From NCBI RefSeq assembly GCF_013372205.1, contig NZ_CP053831.1:992001-1056000 (forward strand): 64,000 nucleotides of DNA, read 5' to 3'. This DNA is from Campylobacter mucosalis (GTDB lineage Bacteria; Campylobacterota; Campylobacteria; Campylobacterales; Campylobacteraceae). The notes under the pieces are model-generated. The model did no database searches. It was given only the letters and a program-made list of their open reading frames with translations, and was not told the DNA's origin. Below are positions 47,362 through 57,153 of the stretch, one piece after another (positions within the stretch are counted from its first letter, which is position 1; each line of letters begins with the position of its first letter). Both the position numbers and the translations under genes were made by a program.

Positions 47362-48672
47362 CTAATCCGCCCTTTTAACAATACTTGCAACTAGCTTGTC
47401 GCCAAGTGATTGCGTGATTTTACAAACGTAGCGTTCGCCAATTCTTAGGTCGCTAACTTCGCTCTCGTTTATCAAAATTTCGCCGTCAATGTCTTTATCC
47501 CAAATATCAAGCTTAGCCGCATAAAACATCTCGCCCTCGCTGCTCTCGCCTTCAAGTGACGCCACGCACAAGCGATTTATCATCGCTTCAAAGCTATCAT
47601 TTATGGCGTTTTTAATGACTTTTTCAATGACGCTTAAACGCTTTGAGATCGTTTTTGTAGGCACCTGCGTCATCTCATAAGCCTTGGTGTCCTCTTCTTT
47701 TGAGTAGGCAAAAGCTGAAATTCTATCAAATTTAAACTCACTTAGAAATTTTACAAGCTCGTTAAAATCATCATCACTTTCGCCAGGATGCCCCACAATC
47801 ACGCCAGTTCTTAAAAATGAATTTGGAGCGTTTCTCATTAGGCTTAAAAGCTCTTTTAGCTTAGCCTCGCCACTGCCACGACGCATAATTTTAAGCATAT
47901 TTTCGCTTATGTGCTGGATTGGCATATCAAAGTAGTTATGAAAAACCTTTGAAGCGATGATTTTTTCAATTAACGCCCTACTCGTCGTGCTTGGATAAAG
48001 ATATAAAATTCTAGCACTCTTTACACCCTGTATCTTTTCAATCTCATCTATTAAATTTATAAGTCCGTCACTAACGCCAAAATCACGCATATATGAGCTA
48101 CTATCTTGTGAAAGAAAGCTAAAATCATAATATCCTTTTTGCACGAGTTTTCGCACTTCATCTACGATATTTTCAAGACTTCGCGACTTTAAACGCCCTT
48201 TAAAAGTAGGTATGGCACAAAAGCTACATTGTTGATTACAGCCCTCTGAAATTTTAATGTAAGCGTGATAGTTTGAGCCTGTTATCACGCGTTCATCATT
48301 GCTTTGAAGGTAGGTATCTGGACTAAAAAGATTTGTCTTTTTAAGTAAAATTTCATCAATCTTATCATAATCGCCAACACCGGTAAATAGATCAACCTCT
48401 GGCAATTCTTTCATTAGCTCATCGCGGTAGCGTTGCATTAAACAGCCAGTCACCACAAGCGTTGCGTCCGCTTTTTTGGCGTCTGCTATCTCTAAAATCG
48501 TGCGAACACTCTCCTCTTTTGCAGAGGCGATAAAACCGCAAGTATTTACTATTATCACATCAGCTTGCGTGGCGTCATCTGTAAGCTCGTAAGCCTTTAA
48601 GCGACCAAGCATTATCTCGCTATCAACTAAATTTTTATTACAGCCTAGTGAAATTAGATGAAGTTTTGCCAT
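47362..48672 (-). CDS. rimO: ribosomal protein S12 methylthiotransferase RimO
   Basis: RimO adds a methylthio group to an aspartate of S12. The 436-residue protein has [32 protein letters not shown] and VTGCLMQRY (first cluster), the radical SAM motif in [18 protein letters not shown], and a TRAM domain. Start placed at the ATG 48672 ([10 protein letters not shown]); a longer form adds seven codons into panC. Paralogous to miaB in this window. Confidence 0.96.
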   Translation of the reverse strand: MAKLHLISLGCNKNLVDSEIMLGRLKAYELTDDATQADVIIVNTCGFIASAKEESVRTILEIADAKKADATLVVTGCLMQRYRDELMKELPEVDLFTGVGDYDKIDEILLKKTNLFSPDTYLQSNDERVITGSNYHAYIKISEGCNQQCSFCAIPTFKGRLKSRSLENIVDEVRKLVQKGYYDFSFLSQDSSSYMRDFGVSDGLINLIDEIEKIQGVKSARILYLYPSTTSRALIEKIIASKVFHNYFDMPIQHISENMLKIMRRGSGEAKLKELLSLMRNAPNSFLRTGVIVGHPGESDDDFNELVKFLSEFKFDRISAFAYSKEEDTKAYEMTQVPTKTISKRLSVIEKVIKNAINDSFEAMINRLCVASLEGESSEGEMFYAAKLDIWDKDIDGEILINESEVSDLRIGERYVCKITQSLGDKLVASIVKRAD

Positions 48673-48673
48673 T

Positions 48674-49495
48674 TTAAACCCAAAGATTATCAATCAAACG
48701 CGTCTTGCCAACGTAAGCAGCGACTAGAATTATCGTATTGCCAAGCTCTACGGCACTTAACTCTTTAAAATTTCTATCAACCACAGCGACATAATTAACC
48801 TGCAATGGTTCTAACGTGCCAAGCATTTTTTCCTTAATCTTTTTAGTGTCAAGTTCGCCAGATTTTATTAAATTACTTGCATTAAAAAGTGAGCGTGAAA
48901 TTCTTAGGGCGTTACACTTTTCTTCTTCGCTTAGATAGGCGTTTCTGCTTGAAAGTGCTAGTCCGTCGCTCTCTCTAATAATCTCACAAGGCACGATATT
49001 TAAAGGTATGAACATAGTTTTTACCATATTTTGCACGATTATTAGTTGTTGGGCGTCCTTTTTGCCCATATAAACGTTGTTTGGTTTTACTAGGTTAAAT
49101 AGTTTTGTTAAAACCCTTAAAACGCCGTCAAAATGCCCCGGACGAGTCTTGCCCTCTAAAATACTAGCAAGTCTAGCTGGTGCCACGACTAATGGCTCAT
49201 CATCAAAATAAAGCTCATTTGCCTCTGGCATAAAAATCGCCGCCGCACCGCAAAGTTCGCAAATTTTAATGTCCGCCTCCTCGCGTCTTGGATATTTTGC
49301 CAAATCCTCGCCCGGTAAAAACTGCGTTGGATTTACAAAAACCGAAACGATGACATTTTCATTTTCGCTAACTGCACGTTTTATAAGACTCATATGCCCG
49401 TCGTGCAAAGCCCCCATTGTAGGCACGAAGCCGACACTGCCGTTTAAACTAGCTCTAAAATTTAAAAGCTCATCTACACTTTTTAAAACTACCAT
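48674..49495 (-). CDS. panC: pantothenate synthetase
   Basis: PanC joins pantoate and beta-alanine with ATP in coenzyme A synthesis. The 273-residue protein shows [21 protein letters not shown] (HIGH motif), [31 protein letters not shown] and [15 protein letters not shown]. rimO follows immediately. Confidence 0.97.
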   Translation of the reverse strand: MVVLKSVDELLNFRASLNGSVGFVPTMGALHDGHMSLIKRAVSENENVIVSVFVNPTQFLPGEDLAKYPRREEADIKICELCGAAAIFMPEANELYFDDEPLVVAPARLASILEGKTRPGHFDGVLRVLTKLFNLVKPNNVYMGKKDAQQLIIVQNMVKTMFIPLNIVPCEIIRESDGLALSSRNAYLSEEEKCNALRISRSLFNASNLIKSGELDTKKIKEKMLGTLEPLQVNYVAVVDRNFKELSAVELGNTIILVAAYVGKTRLIDNLWV

Positions 49496-49552
49496 TTTTA
49501 CTCTTTTTAAAAATTTTTAACCGACCATTTTAGCAAATATAAGATAAATTTT

Positions 49553-49560
49553 GATAAAAT
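49553..49560 (+). promoter_or_regulatory. extended -10 promoter for prfB
   Basis: TGA-TAAAAT (the T of TGA at 49552), 24 bases before the GTG start of prfB. Confidence 0.55.
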
Positions 49561-49584
49561 CTGCCAAAAAATTAAGGATAAAAT

Positions 49585-50685
49585 GTGGATAACTACGAAT
49601 ACACCGAACTTTTAAAGAGCCTAAATACAAAGGTAAAAAATATAGCCGGAGTTATAAAACCTGATGAAATTTCAAAAAGACTTGATGAAATTTCAGAGCT
49701 TGAAAATGATGTGAGCTTTTGGCAAGATATCGCAAGAGCTGGGGCGATTGGCAAAGAAAAGGCAAAATTAAACGCAATGCTTGAAAAATTTAACTCTGCA
49801 AAAAATGCACTAAATGATGCAAAAGAGCTTTACGAACTTGCAAATTCCGAAAATGACCTTGATACGATTGAGATTTTATTTAACGAAGCAGATGAGCTTG
49901 AAGATAAAATTGTAAATTTAGAAATTTCAATGCTACTTAGTGGCGAAGATGACGGAAAAAACGCTATTGTAAGCATTCATCCGGGTGCTGGTGGCACAGA
50001 GAGTAACGACTGGGCGAGTATGGTTTATCGTATGTATTTGCGTTTTTGCGAAAGGGAGGGGTTTAAGGTCGAAACGCTTGACTTTCAAGAAGGCGATGAG
50101 GCTGGACTTAAAGATGTAAGCTTTATCGTAAAGGGCGAAAATGCCTATGGGTATTTAAAGGCTGAAAATGGCATACATCGTTTGGTAAGAACAAGTCCGT
50201 TTGATAGTGCAGGACGGCGTCACACGAGCTTTTGTAGCGTTATGGTAAGCCCTGAACTTGATGATGACATTGAGATTGAGATTGACGAGAAGGATTTAAA
50301 GATTGACACATATCGTGCTGGTGGTGCTGGTGGCCAACACGTAAATAAAACCGAGAGTGCAATCAGAATAACACACGCCCCAACAGGCATAGTCGTGCAG
50401 TGTCAAAACGACAGAAGTCAGCACAAAAACAAAGCCACAGCGATGAAAATGCTAAAATCACGCCTTTACGAGCTTGAACTTATGAAGCAACAAGAAGCGA
50501 GTGCAAACATAGAAAAGAGTGAGATCGGCTGGGGTCATCAGATACGCTCATATGTGCTTTTTCCATATCAGCAGGTTAAAGACAACCGAAGTGGCGAGGC
50601 TTACAGCCAAACGGACGCCATACTTGATGGGGATATAAAAAAGATGATTGAAGCGGTTTTAGTAAGTCAAAAATCCGATGAGTAA
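49585..50685 (+). CDS. prfB: peptide chain release factor 2
   Basis: RF2 ends translation at UGA and UAA. The 366-residue protein contains the stop-recognition SPF in [15 protein letters not shown] and the GGQ loop in [16 protein letters not shown]. The start is GTG; an ATG two bases earlier is out of frame. The coding frame is continuous, so there is no programmed frameshift as in E. coli. The end overlaps ybaK by eight bases. Confidence 0.97.
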   Translation: MDNYEYTELLKSLNTKVKNIAGVIKPDEISKRLDEISELENDVSFWQDIARAGAIGKEKAKLNAMLEKFNSAKNALNDAKELYELANSENDLDTIEILFNEADELEDKIVNLEISMLLSGEDDGKNAIVSIHPGAGGTESNDWASMVYRMYLRFCEREGFKVETLDFQEGDEAGLKDVSFIVKGENAYGYLKAENGIHRLVRTSPFDSAGRRHTSFCSVMVSPELDDDIEIEIDEKDLKIDTYRAGGAGGQHVNKTESAIRITHAPTGIVVQCQNDRSQHKNKATAMKMLKSRLYELELMKQQEASANIEKSEIGWGHQIRSYVLFPYQQVKDNRSGEAYSQTDAILDGDIKKMIEAVLVSQKSDE

Positions 50686-51172
50686 AATTCATAAAACAAA
50701 TGCCGCAAGAGTGCTTGATGGCCTAAAAATAAGCTACGAACTACTTGAGTATGATGTCGATGAGAGCGATTTAAGTGCTGTGCATTTAGCTAAAATCACT
50801 GGCGTTGATATAGCTAAAATTTACAAAACTATCGTGTGTGAGGTGGGCACGAGAGAGTATATCGTGGCGTGCATTCAGGGTGATTTGGAGCTTGATTTAA
50901 AGGCGTTAGCAAACGTAAGCGGACATAAAAGGTGCGAACTTTTAGCACTTAAAGAGCTTGAAAAAGTCACTGGATACATACGTGGCGGCTGCTCTCCACT
51001 TGCGATGAAAAAGCAGTTTGCCACGTTTATAGATGAACGTGCCTTAAGTCAGGATAAAATTTTAATTTCAGCAGGAGTTAGGGGTAAACAAATTTGCATA
51101 AACCCAAACGACCTTGCAAGTGCAACAAGTGCAAAATTTAAGAGCATTGCAAGAGTGATTAAAGCGCCCTGA
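50678..51172 (+). CDS. ybaK: YbaK/EbsC-family Cys-tRNA(Pro) deacylase
   Basis: The 164-residue protein edits mischarged Cys-tRNA-Pro. It has the family blocks [60 protein letters not shown] and [12 protein letters not shown]. Its last codons lie in sequence that also occurs at the 3' end of uvrB (60093 onward), since ybaK and uvrB were once convergent neighbours overlapping at their stops. A uvrB remnant follows on the other strand. Confidence 0.92.
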   Translation: MSKIHKTNAARVLDGLKISYELLEYDVDESDLSAVHLAKITGVDIAKIYKTIVCEVGTREYIVACIQGDLELDLKALANVSGHKRCELLALKELEKVTGYIRGGCSPLAMKKQFATFIDERALSQDKILISAGVRGKQICINPNDLASATSAKFKSIARVIKAP

Positions 51173-51360
51173 TTTTTGCTATCTCATCACGCAAAGCTGC
51201 TGCTTTTTCAAACTCTAACGCTTCTGCTGCTTTAAACATCTCTTTTCTTAGCTCTTTTACGATTTTTGCTCTCTCATTTGCTGGCATTTTTTCAAGTTTT
51301 TTGCCTTTTTGATAGCTCTTGCTATCGTCTTCTTCGTGCAGACTATCCTCTATATTTCTA
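51156..51360 (-). pseudogene. uvrB 3'-end remnant, piece 1
   Basis: Bases 51156-51302 are identical to 60093-60239 of the intact uvrB locus, and the match continues without indels but with many substitutions to 51360 (60297). It encodes the UvrB C-terminal UVR domain ([18 protein letters not shown]) and part of the linker, where it differs from the intact copy (DDSKSYQKG here, DEGENYRKG there). It breaks off where the promoter region of the first autotransporter gene begins. Confidence 0.9.
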
Positions 51361-51403
51361 TAAAAAGTAAAACTTTATTTAAAAAGCATTATAAATTTTA
51401 ACA

Positions 51404-51431
51404 TTACTTTAAGTGGGGGGGGGGGTAAAAT
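51404..51431 (+). promoter_or_regulatory. G11-spaced promoter of autotransporter gene 1
   Basis: -35-like TTACTT (51404-51409), TAAGT, eleven G (51415-51425), then -10 TAAAAT (51426-51431): a 16-base spacer. The homologous regions before genes 2 and 3 have the same layout with fewer G. Slippage would alter the spacer and so expression. Confidence 0.75.
51415..51425 (+). repeat. poly-G tract (G11)
   Basis: Eleven G on the coding strand, 43 bases before the ATG of gene 1. It is outside the coding frame, so any effect is transcriptional. Confidence 0.93.
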
Positions 51432-51468
51432 ATTACCGTAGTTTCTACAATAATTTAAGGAGTTAAAG

Positions 51469-54012
51469 ATGAAATTTTCAAAGATTGCATGTGTTGCACT
51501 TTTAAGTGCTAGTATATCTACGGTTGCGTTGGCTGTACCAAGTGCTGATGTAGCTAATTTGGCTCGTGAAAAAGAAAGTGAATCGGTTAGAACAGCTGCT
51601 TATAACAAAATTCTTAAAGCAGTAAATGATTTAGGTAGCATTTACGGTGAACTAAGCAAATGGAGTGGAGAGCAAGGTTCTTCTAGCACTGATATAAATA
51701 CAAAAATTTATAATGCCCTTAAAGTGATAAAAGATGAAAAAAGCAAAATTACAGAAAGTGGAGAGATTATACTAAACGGTAAAGATGCTTCAACTTTAAC
51801 AATAGATAACCAAGGAGTTATAAAATTAAAAATAGCAGGCGGTGATAACACAGTGGTTGAGAATGGTGGTCAAGCAATAACCATAACTCTTGATGATTTT
51901 GCAAAGACTGGTAACAATCATGATAAGATAGCACAGATATTTGCAGACAATAACAAAGATGTTTGGGAATCGTTTGTGACAGAATTTACAAAAGAACACA
52001 ATAAAAGAAAAACTGAAAGAGAGAATACGATAGACGGCGCTATAGAAAACATCATAAGCAAGCCTGAACAAATAGATGAAAAAGACGATCAATACAAAGC
52101 ATTTGTCGAAAACAAAGATTACATACTAGATAGAATCCAAAATGTTATGAAAGAAGAACAAGCTGATGTCACAAAAAAACAAGAAGCGCTAAATAAAGCA
52201 ATAAAAGAAGTAAAAAAAGACAAGCTAACACTTAATGGCACAGACAAAAAATCAATCGACAAGCAAGAGACTGATATAAAAGCACTTGCAAATAAATTAA
52301 CCACAGCAAAAGGCAACAATGCCAATAATAAAGATGCTGTTAAAGAAAAAGCCGACGCATTAATAGCAGCCATAGATGCTGGTGTAAAGCTACAAACTAA
52401 AACCGCAGGTGGCAAAGAGTTAACCAAAAAAGATATTGACGCTATTGTTAATGGTACTGCAAAGAAAGAGGATTTTGGCGATGGTCAAACCGCTTTAGAT
52501 AATGAGCAAAACAAAGCTACTGTTCTAAATGCACTTATAGGAGACCCTAGTAATGGTAACGAAACTGGCGCCCAAAAAGCAGTGGTAGATGCAACAACTG
52601 AGATAGGCAAAGTAAAAACAGCATCAGACAAAGTAGCAGAAGCACAGAAAGATCTTGCTAAAACAAATGAAATAATGGCTAGTGCAAACAAAGCCATTGC
52701 AAAAGCAACCAGCGACGAAGGCATCGCAAATGCTAAGTCAAAGGCTCTAGACGATGTCATAAAACAAGTTGCAAAAAAACAAAAAACAGCAGATGATTTA
52801 AAAACAGCCCAACAAGAACTAAAAAACGCAGCTAATGCTCGTGCAACAGGTGTAACAAAGGTTGCAAACCTAGAAGAGAAACAAGGTGAAGTATTAGGAT
52901 CATTTACTGATACTGTCTTAGCAAATGATACTGTAAAATCTATAGTAACCTCATATAATGCAAAAGAACTTGCTGATACTGCAAAAGCACTAAACACATC
53001 AATAGAGCAAAGCCAACGATCACAGAACAAAGGTACATCTACTGATATCATAATGTTTAATACAGGACTTGCTACAAACACTCGCTTAGCAAAACTATCA
53101 AACCCATTTAATGCAGACCTAGCACTAGCACAAGCTATTAATGAGCTAGAAGGAGAAACATTTGCTGATGCTGGTGATAGTCTATCAAGTGTAATAAAAG
53201 AGTATACAAATAGATTTAACCATGATAATAACCTATGGGGTAATATCTTTGGTGGTAAAGGTAAAATAAAAGACTCTGCTAATCCAAGCATTTGGGGTGT
53301 AACACTAGGTTATGATAAAGCATTTGATAACACTATAGTTGGTGGATTTATCAACTATGCAAAAGTACAATCAAAAGATTCACAAGTAAGAAGTGAATCT
53401 GATAACTATAGCTTTGGTGTATATTCAAGAAGCTACTTTGATCAAAGCGAGATAGATGCTAAGATTGGATATGGATTTGGAAGAAATGAACTAAGCAGAC
53501 ATGCAATGGATTCTAAGATAGGTACTTCAACAGGAAAGTATGATAGTAAATTCTTTGATGTAGATGTTGAGTATGGTTATGTATTTGGTTTAGGTAATGC
53601 TATGTTTATTAAACCTATAGCAGGTCTATCATATACTCATATTAAACATGATGGCTTTACAGAAGATGGTAATGTTCCTGCTATATTTGGTAATACAACT
53701 CTAAAGACACTAAAAGCAAAACTTGGTAGTGAGTTTAGAGTATATACTGATAATGCAGGCTACTTTTATATAACTCCTGGTGTAGAAAGAGAACTTAGTA
53801 AGAGTGCAAATGACCTTAGTGTAAAATTTGTAGGTTCTAGTAAAGATGTAGTGTTTGATGCTGATAAGAAAAAGAATACATACATTACTCTTAAGACTGG
53901 TGCTGAGTTTAAGATTACAAACAATCTAAGCACAAACATTAACTTTGGTGCAAAAGCTAAAGCAAAAGAACAATACTATAATGGAACACTTGGAGTTTCT
54001 TATAAATTCTAA
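51469..54012 (+). CDS. autotransporter-type outer membrane protein, paralogue 1
   Basis: The 847-residue protein has a signal peptide (KFSKIACVALLSASISTVALA, cut after about residue 22), a long Lys/Glu/Asp/Ala-rich passenger (about 23-440) that looks helical with coiled-coil character, a conserved linker (about 444-585), and a C-terminal autotransporter barrel from about 589 (LWGNIFGGKGKIKD, WGVTLGYDKAF) ending in YKF with the terminal Phe of outer membrane proteins. The C-terminal half is almost identical to paralogues 2 and 3; the passenger is distinct. The passenger lacks the beta-helix repeats of classical autotransporters. Function is unknown; a variable surface protein is inferred. It lies inside uvrB remnants and points opposite to paralogues 2 and 3. 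AAGGAG precedes the ATG. Confidence 0.85.
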   Translation: MKFSKIACVALLSASISTVALAVPSADVANLAREKESESVRTAAYNKILKAVNDLGSIYGELSKWSGEQGSSSTDINTKIYNALKVIKDEKSKITESGEIILNGKDASTLTIDNQGVIKLKIAGGDNTVVENGGQAITITLDDFAKTGNNHDKIAQIFADNNKDVWESFVTEFTKEHNKRKTERENTIDGAIENIISKPEQIDEKDDQYKAFVENKDYILDRIQNVMKEEQADVTKKQEALNKAIKEVKKDKLTLNGTDKKSIDKQETDIKALANKLTTAKGNNANNKDAVKEKADALIAAIDAGVKLQTKTAGGKELTKKDIDAIVNGTAKKEDFGDGQTALDNEQNKATVLNALIGDPSNGNETGAQKAVVDATTEIGKVKTASDKVAEAQKDLAKTNEIMASANKAIAKATSDEGIANAKSKALDDVIKQVAKKQKTADDLKTAQQELKNAANARATGVTKVANLEEKQGEVLGSFTDTVLANDTVKSIVTSYNAKELADTAKALNTSIEQSQRSQNKGTSTDIIMFNTGLATNTRLAKLSNPFNADLALAQAINELEGETFADAGDSLSSVIKEYTNRFNHDNNLWGNIFGGKGKIKDSANPSIWGVTLGYDKAFDNTIVGGFINYAKVQSKDSQVRSESDNYSFGVYSRSYFDQSEIDAKIGYGFGRNELSRHAMDSKIGTSTGKYDSKFFDVDVEYGYVFGLGNAMFIKPIAGLSYTHIKHDGFTEDGNVPAIFGNTTLKTLKAKLGSEFRVYTDNAGYFYITPGVERELSKSANDLSVKFVGSSKDVVFDADKKKNTYITLKTGAEFKITNNLSTNINFGAKAKAKEQYYNGTLGVSYKF

Positions 54013-54068
54013 GATACATACAATAAGTATGCATACAAACATACAATAAATAAACATACATACATACT

Positions 54069-54098
54069 AAACAGCTAAGACTTAGGTCTTGGCTGTTT
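54069..54098 (+). terminator. hairpin after autotransporter gene 1
   Basis: AAACAGC-TAAGAC pairs with GTCTT-GGCTGTTT around TTAG, a 13-base stem with wobble pairs. The same hairpin follows all three paralogues. Confidence 0.7.
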
Positions 54099-54317
54099 GG
54101 GAGTATGACTTTATAATCCTAACTCATTAATCTAATTTATTAATCTTAACTTTATCACTATTATGTAGCATCCGTACAAGATTGTATCTCTAAAATCAGC
54201 TAAAATTCTGTCATATTAAAAAATTAAATAAATGATAAGCTATGGCAGAATCTCACGTAATATCAGCCCTTACAGCTGTTATATAAATATCTACATATTT
54301 TTATACCTAAAAACATT

Positions 54318-54453
54318 TTGTAGATGTTGGCGTTATGCTGTTTGCTTTGTTGTATTCATCTTGGATTTTTCGTCTTTGTGTCGTTATGTCAATGGCTTCT
54401 TGCATTGAGTTTGTAATCTTTTTACAAAATATCACAACCATGCCATTTATGTT
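54318..54453 (-). pseudogene. uvrB remnant, piece 2
   Basis: Matches 60299-60434 of the intact uvrB locus with roughly a dozen substitutions and no indel, continuing exactly where piece 1 stops (60297). It encodes the region around [22 protein letters not shown]. The rest of the gap 54013-54576 holds the shared 3' flanks and terminators of genes 1 and 2 and about 200 bases of AT-rich sequence (54122-54317) in which I see nothing. Confidence 0.9.
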
Positions 54454-54494
54454 GAGTTAGAGTTATAAAGTTAGGATTATAAAGTCATACTTCC

Positions 54495-54524
54495 AAACAG
54501 CCAAGACCTAAGTCTTAGCTGTTT
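54495..54524 (-). terminator. hairpin after autotransporter gene 2
   Basis: Copy of the AAACAGC...GCTGTTT stem-loop, oriented for gene 2 on the minus strand. Confidence 0.7.
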
Positions 54525-54571
54525 AGTATGTATGTATGTTTATTGTATGTTTGTATGCATACTTATTGTAT
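54525..54571. repeat. TATG short tandem repeats
   Basis: Runs of TATG and TGTA-type units lie between the gene 2 stop and its hairpin. Gene 2 has three contiguous TATG units, gene 3 has four (57321 onward) and gene 1 three (opposite strand, 54050-54068), so unit number varies. Confidence 0.6.
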
Positions 54572-54576
54572 GTATC

Positions 54577-57117
54577 TTAGAATTTATAAGAAACTCCAAG
54601 TGTTCCATTGTAGTATTGTTCTTTTGCTTTAGCTTTTGCACCAAAGTTAATGTTTGTGCTTAGATTGTTTGTAATCTTAAACTCAGCACCAGTCTTAAGA
54701 GTAATGTATGTATTCTTTTTCTTATCAGCATCAAACACTACATCTTTACTAGAACCTACAAATTTTACACTAAGGTCATTTGCACTCTTACTAAGTTCTC
54801 TTTCTACACCAGGAGTTATATAAAAGTAGCCTGCATTATCAGTATATACTCTAAACTCACTACCAAGTTTTGCTTTTAGTGTCTTTAGAGTTGTATTACC
54901 AAATATAGCAGGAACATTACCATCTTCTGTAAAGCCATCATGTTTAATATGAGTATATGATAGACCTGCTATAGGTTTAATAAACATAGCATTACCTAGA
55001 CCAAATACATAACCATACTCAACATCTACATCAAAGAATTTACTATCATACTTTCCTGTTGAAGTACCTATCTTAGAATCCATTGCATGTCTGCTTAGTT
55101 CATTTCTTCCAAAGCCATATCCAATCTTAGCATCTATCTCGCTTTGATCAAAGTAGCTTCTTGAATATACACCAAAGCTATAGTTATCAGATTCACTTCT
55201 TACTTGTGAATCTTTTGATTGTACTTTTGCATAGTTGATAAATCCACCAACTATAGTGTTATCAAATGCTTTATCATAACCTAGTGTTACACCCCAAATG
55301 CTTGGATTAGCAGAGTCTTTTATTTTACCTTTACCACCAAAGATATTACCCCATAGGTTATTATCATGGTTAAATCTATTTGTATACTCTTTTATTACAC
55401 TTGATAGACTATCACCAGCATCAGCAAATGTTTCTCCTTCTAGCTCATTAATAGCTTGTGCTAGTGCTAGGTCTGCATTAAATGGGTTTGATAGTTTTGC
55501 TAAGCGAGTGTTTGTAGCAAGTCCTGTATTAAACATTATGATATCAGTAGATGTACCTTTGTTCTGTGATCGTTGGCTTTGCTCTATTGATGTGTTTAGT
55601 GCTTTTGCAGTATCAGCAAGTTCTTTTGCATTATATGTGGTTACTATAGATTTTACAGTATCATTTGCTAAGACAGTATCAGTAAATGATCCTAATACTT
55701 CACCTTGTTTCTCTTCTAGGTTTGCAACCTTTGTTACACCTGTTGCACGAGCATTAGCTGCGTTTTTTAGTTCTTGTTGGGCTGTTTTTATTTCTTCAGG
55801 TTGTTTCTTCTGCTTTATTGCTACATCCAGTGCCATGAATTTGGCTTCTGCTATTTCTTCGCTACTAGTAATTGTCGCAATAGTTTTATCTGTGTCGGTC
55901 ATAAGTTTGTTAGAAGTTGCAAGGTTTTCATTTGCTGTTTTAACTTTACCTATTTCGGTTGTTACTTTACCTATCTCTGTTTCTGCTGCTTCTATATAGC
56001 CACTACCTTTAGTAGCCTCCTCTATAAGTGCATTAAGTACTTTTCCTATTTCAGTATCTCCTGTTAAACTAGCTGCATCAGCATGATCAAAATCGCCATG
56101 AGTTACTTTACCAGCACCACCAGCAAGGATAGCATCAATGTCATCTTTAGTTAGAAGCGTAGCTTCTGCATTTTTTCTTTTAAGCTGCACACCTTCGCCT
56201 ATGGCTGCTTTTAGCACTGTTGCTTTTTCTTTGTTGTTTTCATGATTTGAATCTTTAAGTTTTGCCTGATTTAGCTGTGTTTTAAGTCCTTTAATTTTGT
56301 TTTCTTGTTCACTTATTCCAGCATTATCTTTACTTTTTAGGACTACCTTGCTAGTATCTACTTTTTTTACCACTTCATCTACTTTACCTTGAGCATCTTT
56401 AACAGCCTTTTCTTTTGCGGCTATGTCTGCTTTGATGGCATTCTCTATGGTGCTTTTGTTTTCAATAAATGCCGTATACTTCTCAATTGGGTCAGCTACA
56501 TCGCCAGTAGCTTTTGCAAGTTCCACTGCTGCTTCGTTTATTTTTCCAGCTCTTTCATTTTTTAATTCATTGTGTTTGTTTGTAAATTCTGCTATAAGTT
56601 TATTCCAAAGTTCCTCGTTTTTATCATTAAATATTTTTACTATTTCATTTTTATGAGCGTTTGCAAAATCATCAAGAACAAGGGTTAATCCAGTATTACT
56701 ATCTCCACTGTGAACAGCCTCAAGCCCATCACCCTTTATGAGTAGTTTTATTTCCCCTCTGTCAGTTATTACTAGCTTTGATTCTCCTGATTTTATTTCG
56801 AGGTTGGAGCTGTCTGGTGCTATATCGGTTTTTACTTTTTTTATTTTTTCAAGGGCATTATAAATTTTTGTGTTCAGCTCTGCTGAGAGACCATTCTCAC
56901 CTTGGTCTGTATTCTTACCATTCCAGTTTTTTAAATTTGCATAGCCTATGGTTTTTAACTCTTTTACGGCACTAATAACTGCTTGATAAGCAGCTTCTTT
57001 TGTCTTTTGTGTTGTTTGTGCTGTTCCTAGGTTTACCAGCTCAATGCTATTAGCCAACGCAACCGTAGATATACTAGCACTTAAAAGTGCAACACATGCA
57101 ATCTTTGAAAATTTCAT
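54577..57117 (-). CDS. autotransporter-type outer membrane protein, paralogue 2
   Basis: The 846-residue protein has the same signal peptide and the same C-terminal linker and barrel as paralogue 1 (from EEIKTAQQELKNAANARATG to YKF), with few substitutions. Its passenger (about 23-440) is closer to paralogue 3 than to paralogue 1: the block LNTKIYNALEKIKKVKTDIAP and LEIKSGESKLVI is shared with 3, then they diverge. The pattern is mosaic, as expected for gene conversion or recombination between paralogues. AAGGAG precedes the ATG. Surface display is inferred; no receptor or enzymatic motif is seen. Confidence 0.85.
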   Translation of the reverse strand: MKFSKIACVALLSASISTVALANSIELVNLGTAQTTQKTKEAAYQAVISAVKELKTIGYANLKNWNGKNTDQGENGLSAELNTKIYNALEKIKKVKTDIAPDSSNLEIKSGESKLVITDRGEIKLLIKGDGLEAVHSGDSNTGLTLVLDDFANAHKNEIVKIFNDKNEELWNKLIAEFTNKHNELKNERAGKINEAAVELAKATGDVADPIEKYTAFIENKSTIENAIKADIAAKEKAVKDAQGKVDEVVKKVDTSKVVLKSKDNAGISEQENKIKGLKTQLNQAKLKDSNHENNKEKATVLKAAIGEGVQLKRKNAEATLLTKDDIDAILAGGAGKVTHGDFDHADAASLTGDTEIGKVLNALIEEATKGSGYIEAAETEIGKVTTEIGKVKTANENLATSNKLMTDTDKTIATITSSEEIAEAKFMALDVAIKQKKQPEEIKTAQQELKNAANARATGVTKVANLEEKQGEVLGSFTDTVLANDTVKSIVTTYNAKELADTAKALNTSIEQSQRSQNKGTSTDIIMFNTGLATNTRLAKLSNPFNADLALAQAINELEGETFADAGDSLSSVIKEYTNRFNHDNNLWGNIFGGKGKIKDSANPSIWGVTLGYDKAFDNTIVGGFINYAKVQSKDSQVRSESDNYSFGVYSRSYFDQSEIDAKIGYGFGRNELSRHAMDSKIGTSTGKYDSKFFDVDVEYGYVFGLGNAMFIKPIAGLSYTHIKHDGFTEDGNVPAIFGNTTLKTLKAKLGSEFRVYTDNAGYFYITPGVERELSKSANDLSVKFVGSSKDVVFDADKKKNTYITLKTGAEFKITNNLSTNINFGAKAKAKEQYYNGTLGVSYKF

Positions 57118-57153
57118 TTTAACTCCTTAAATTATTGTAGAAATCACAATGGT

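Larger units (their letters stand above)
52799..55789. repeat. inverted repeat of about 1.3 kb shared by paralogues 1 and 2
   Basis: Arms 52799-54121 and 54471-55789 (opposite orientation) cover the conserved C-terminal coding halves, the shared terminator and about 20 more bases, with only scattered differences. About 350 bases separate the arms. A third copy, direct to arm 2, is at about 57271-58589. Confidence 0.88.

Noticed and set aside
49585-49700. Programmed +1 frameshift in prfB
   Set aside because: The frame is continuous from GTG through the GGQ motif; no internal UGA slip site is present.
52485-53291. Long antisense frame (268 codons), repeated at 55298-55999 and 58098-59072
   Set aside because: It is the opposite strand of the conserved C-terminal half of the autotransporters. 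It recurs only because that half is repeated, and its product is low-complexity Ser/Ala/Phe without a start context.
51361-54317. Insertion sequence or transposon carrying paralogue 1
   Set aside because: There is no transposase, no terminal inverted repeat and no clear target duplication at the junctions with the uvrB pieces.
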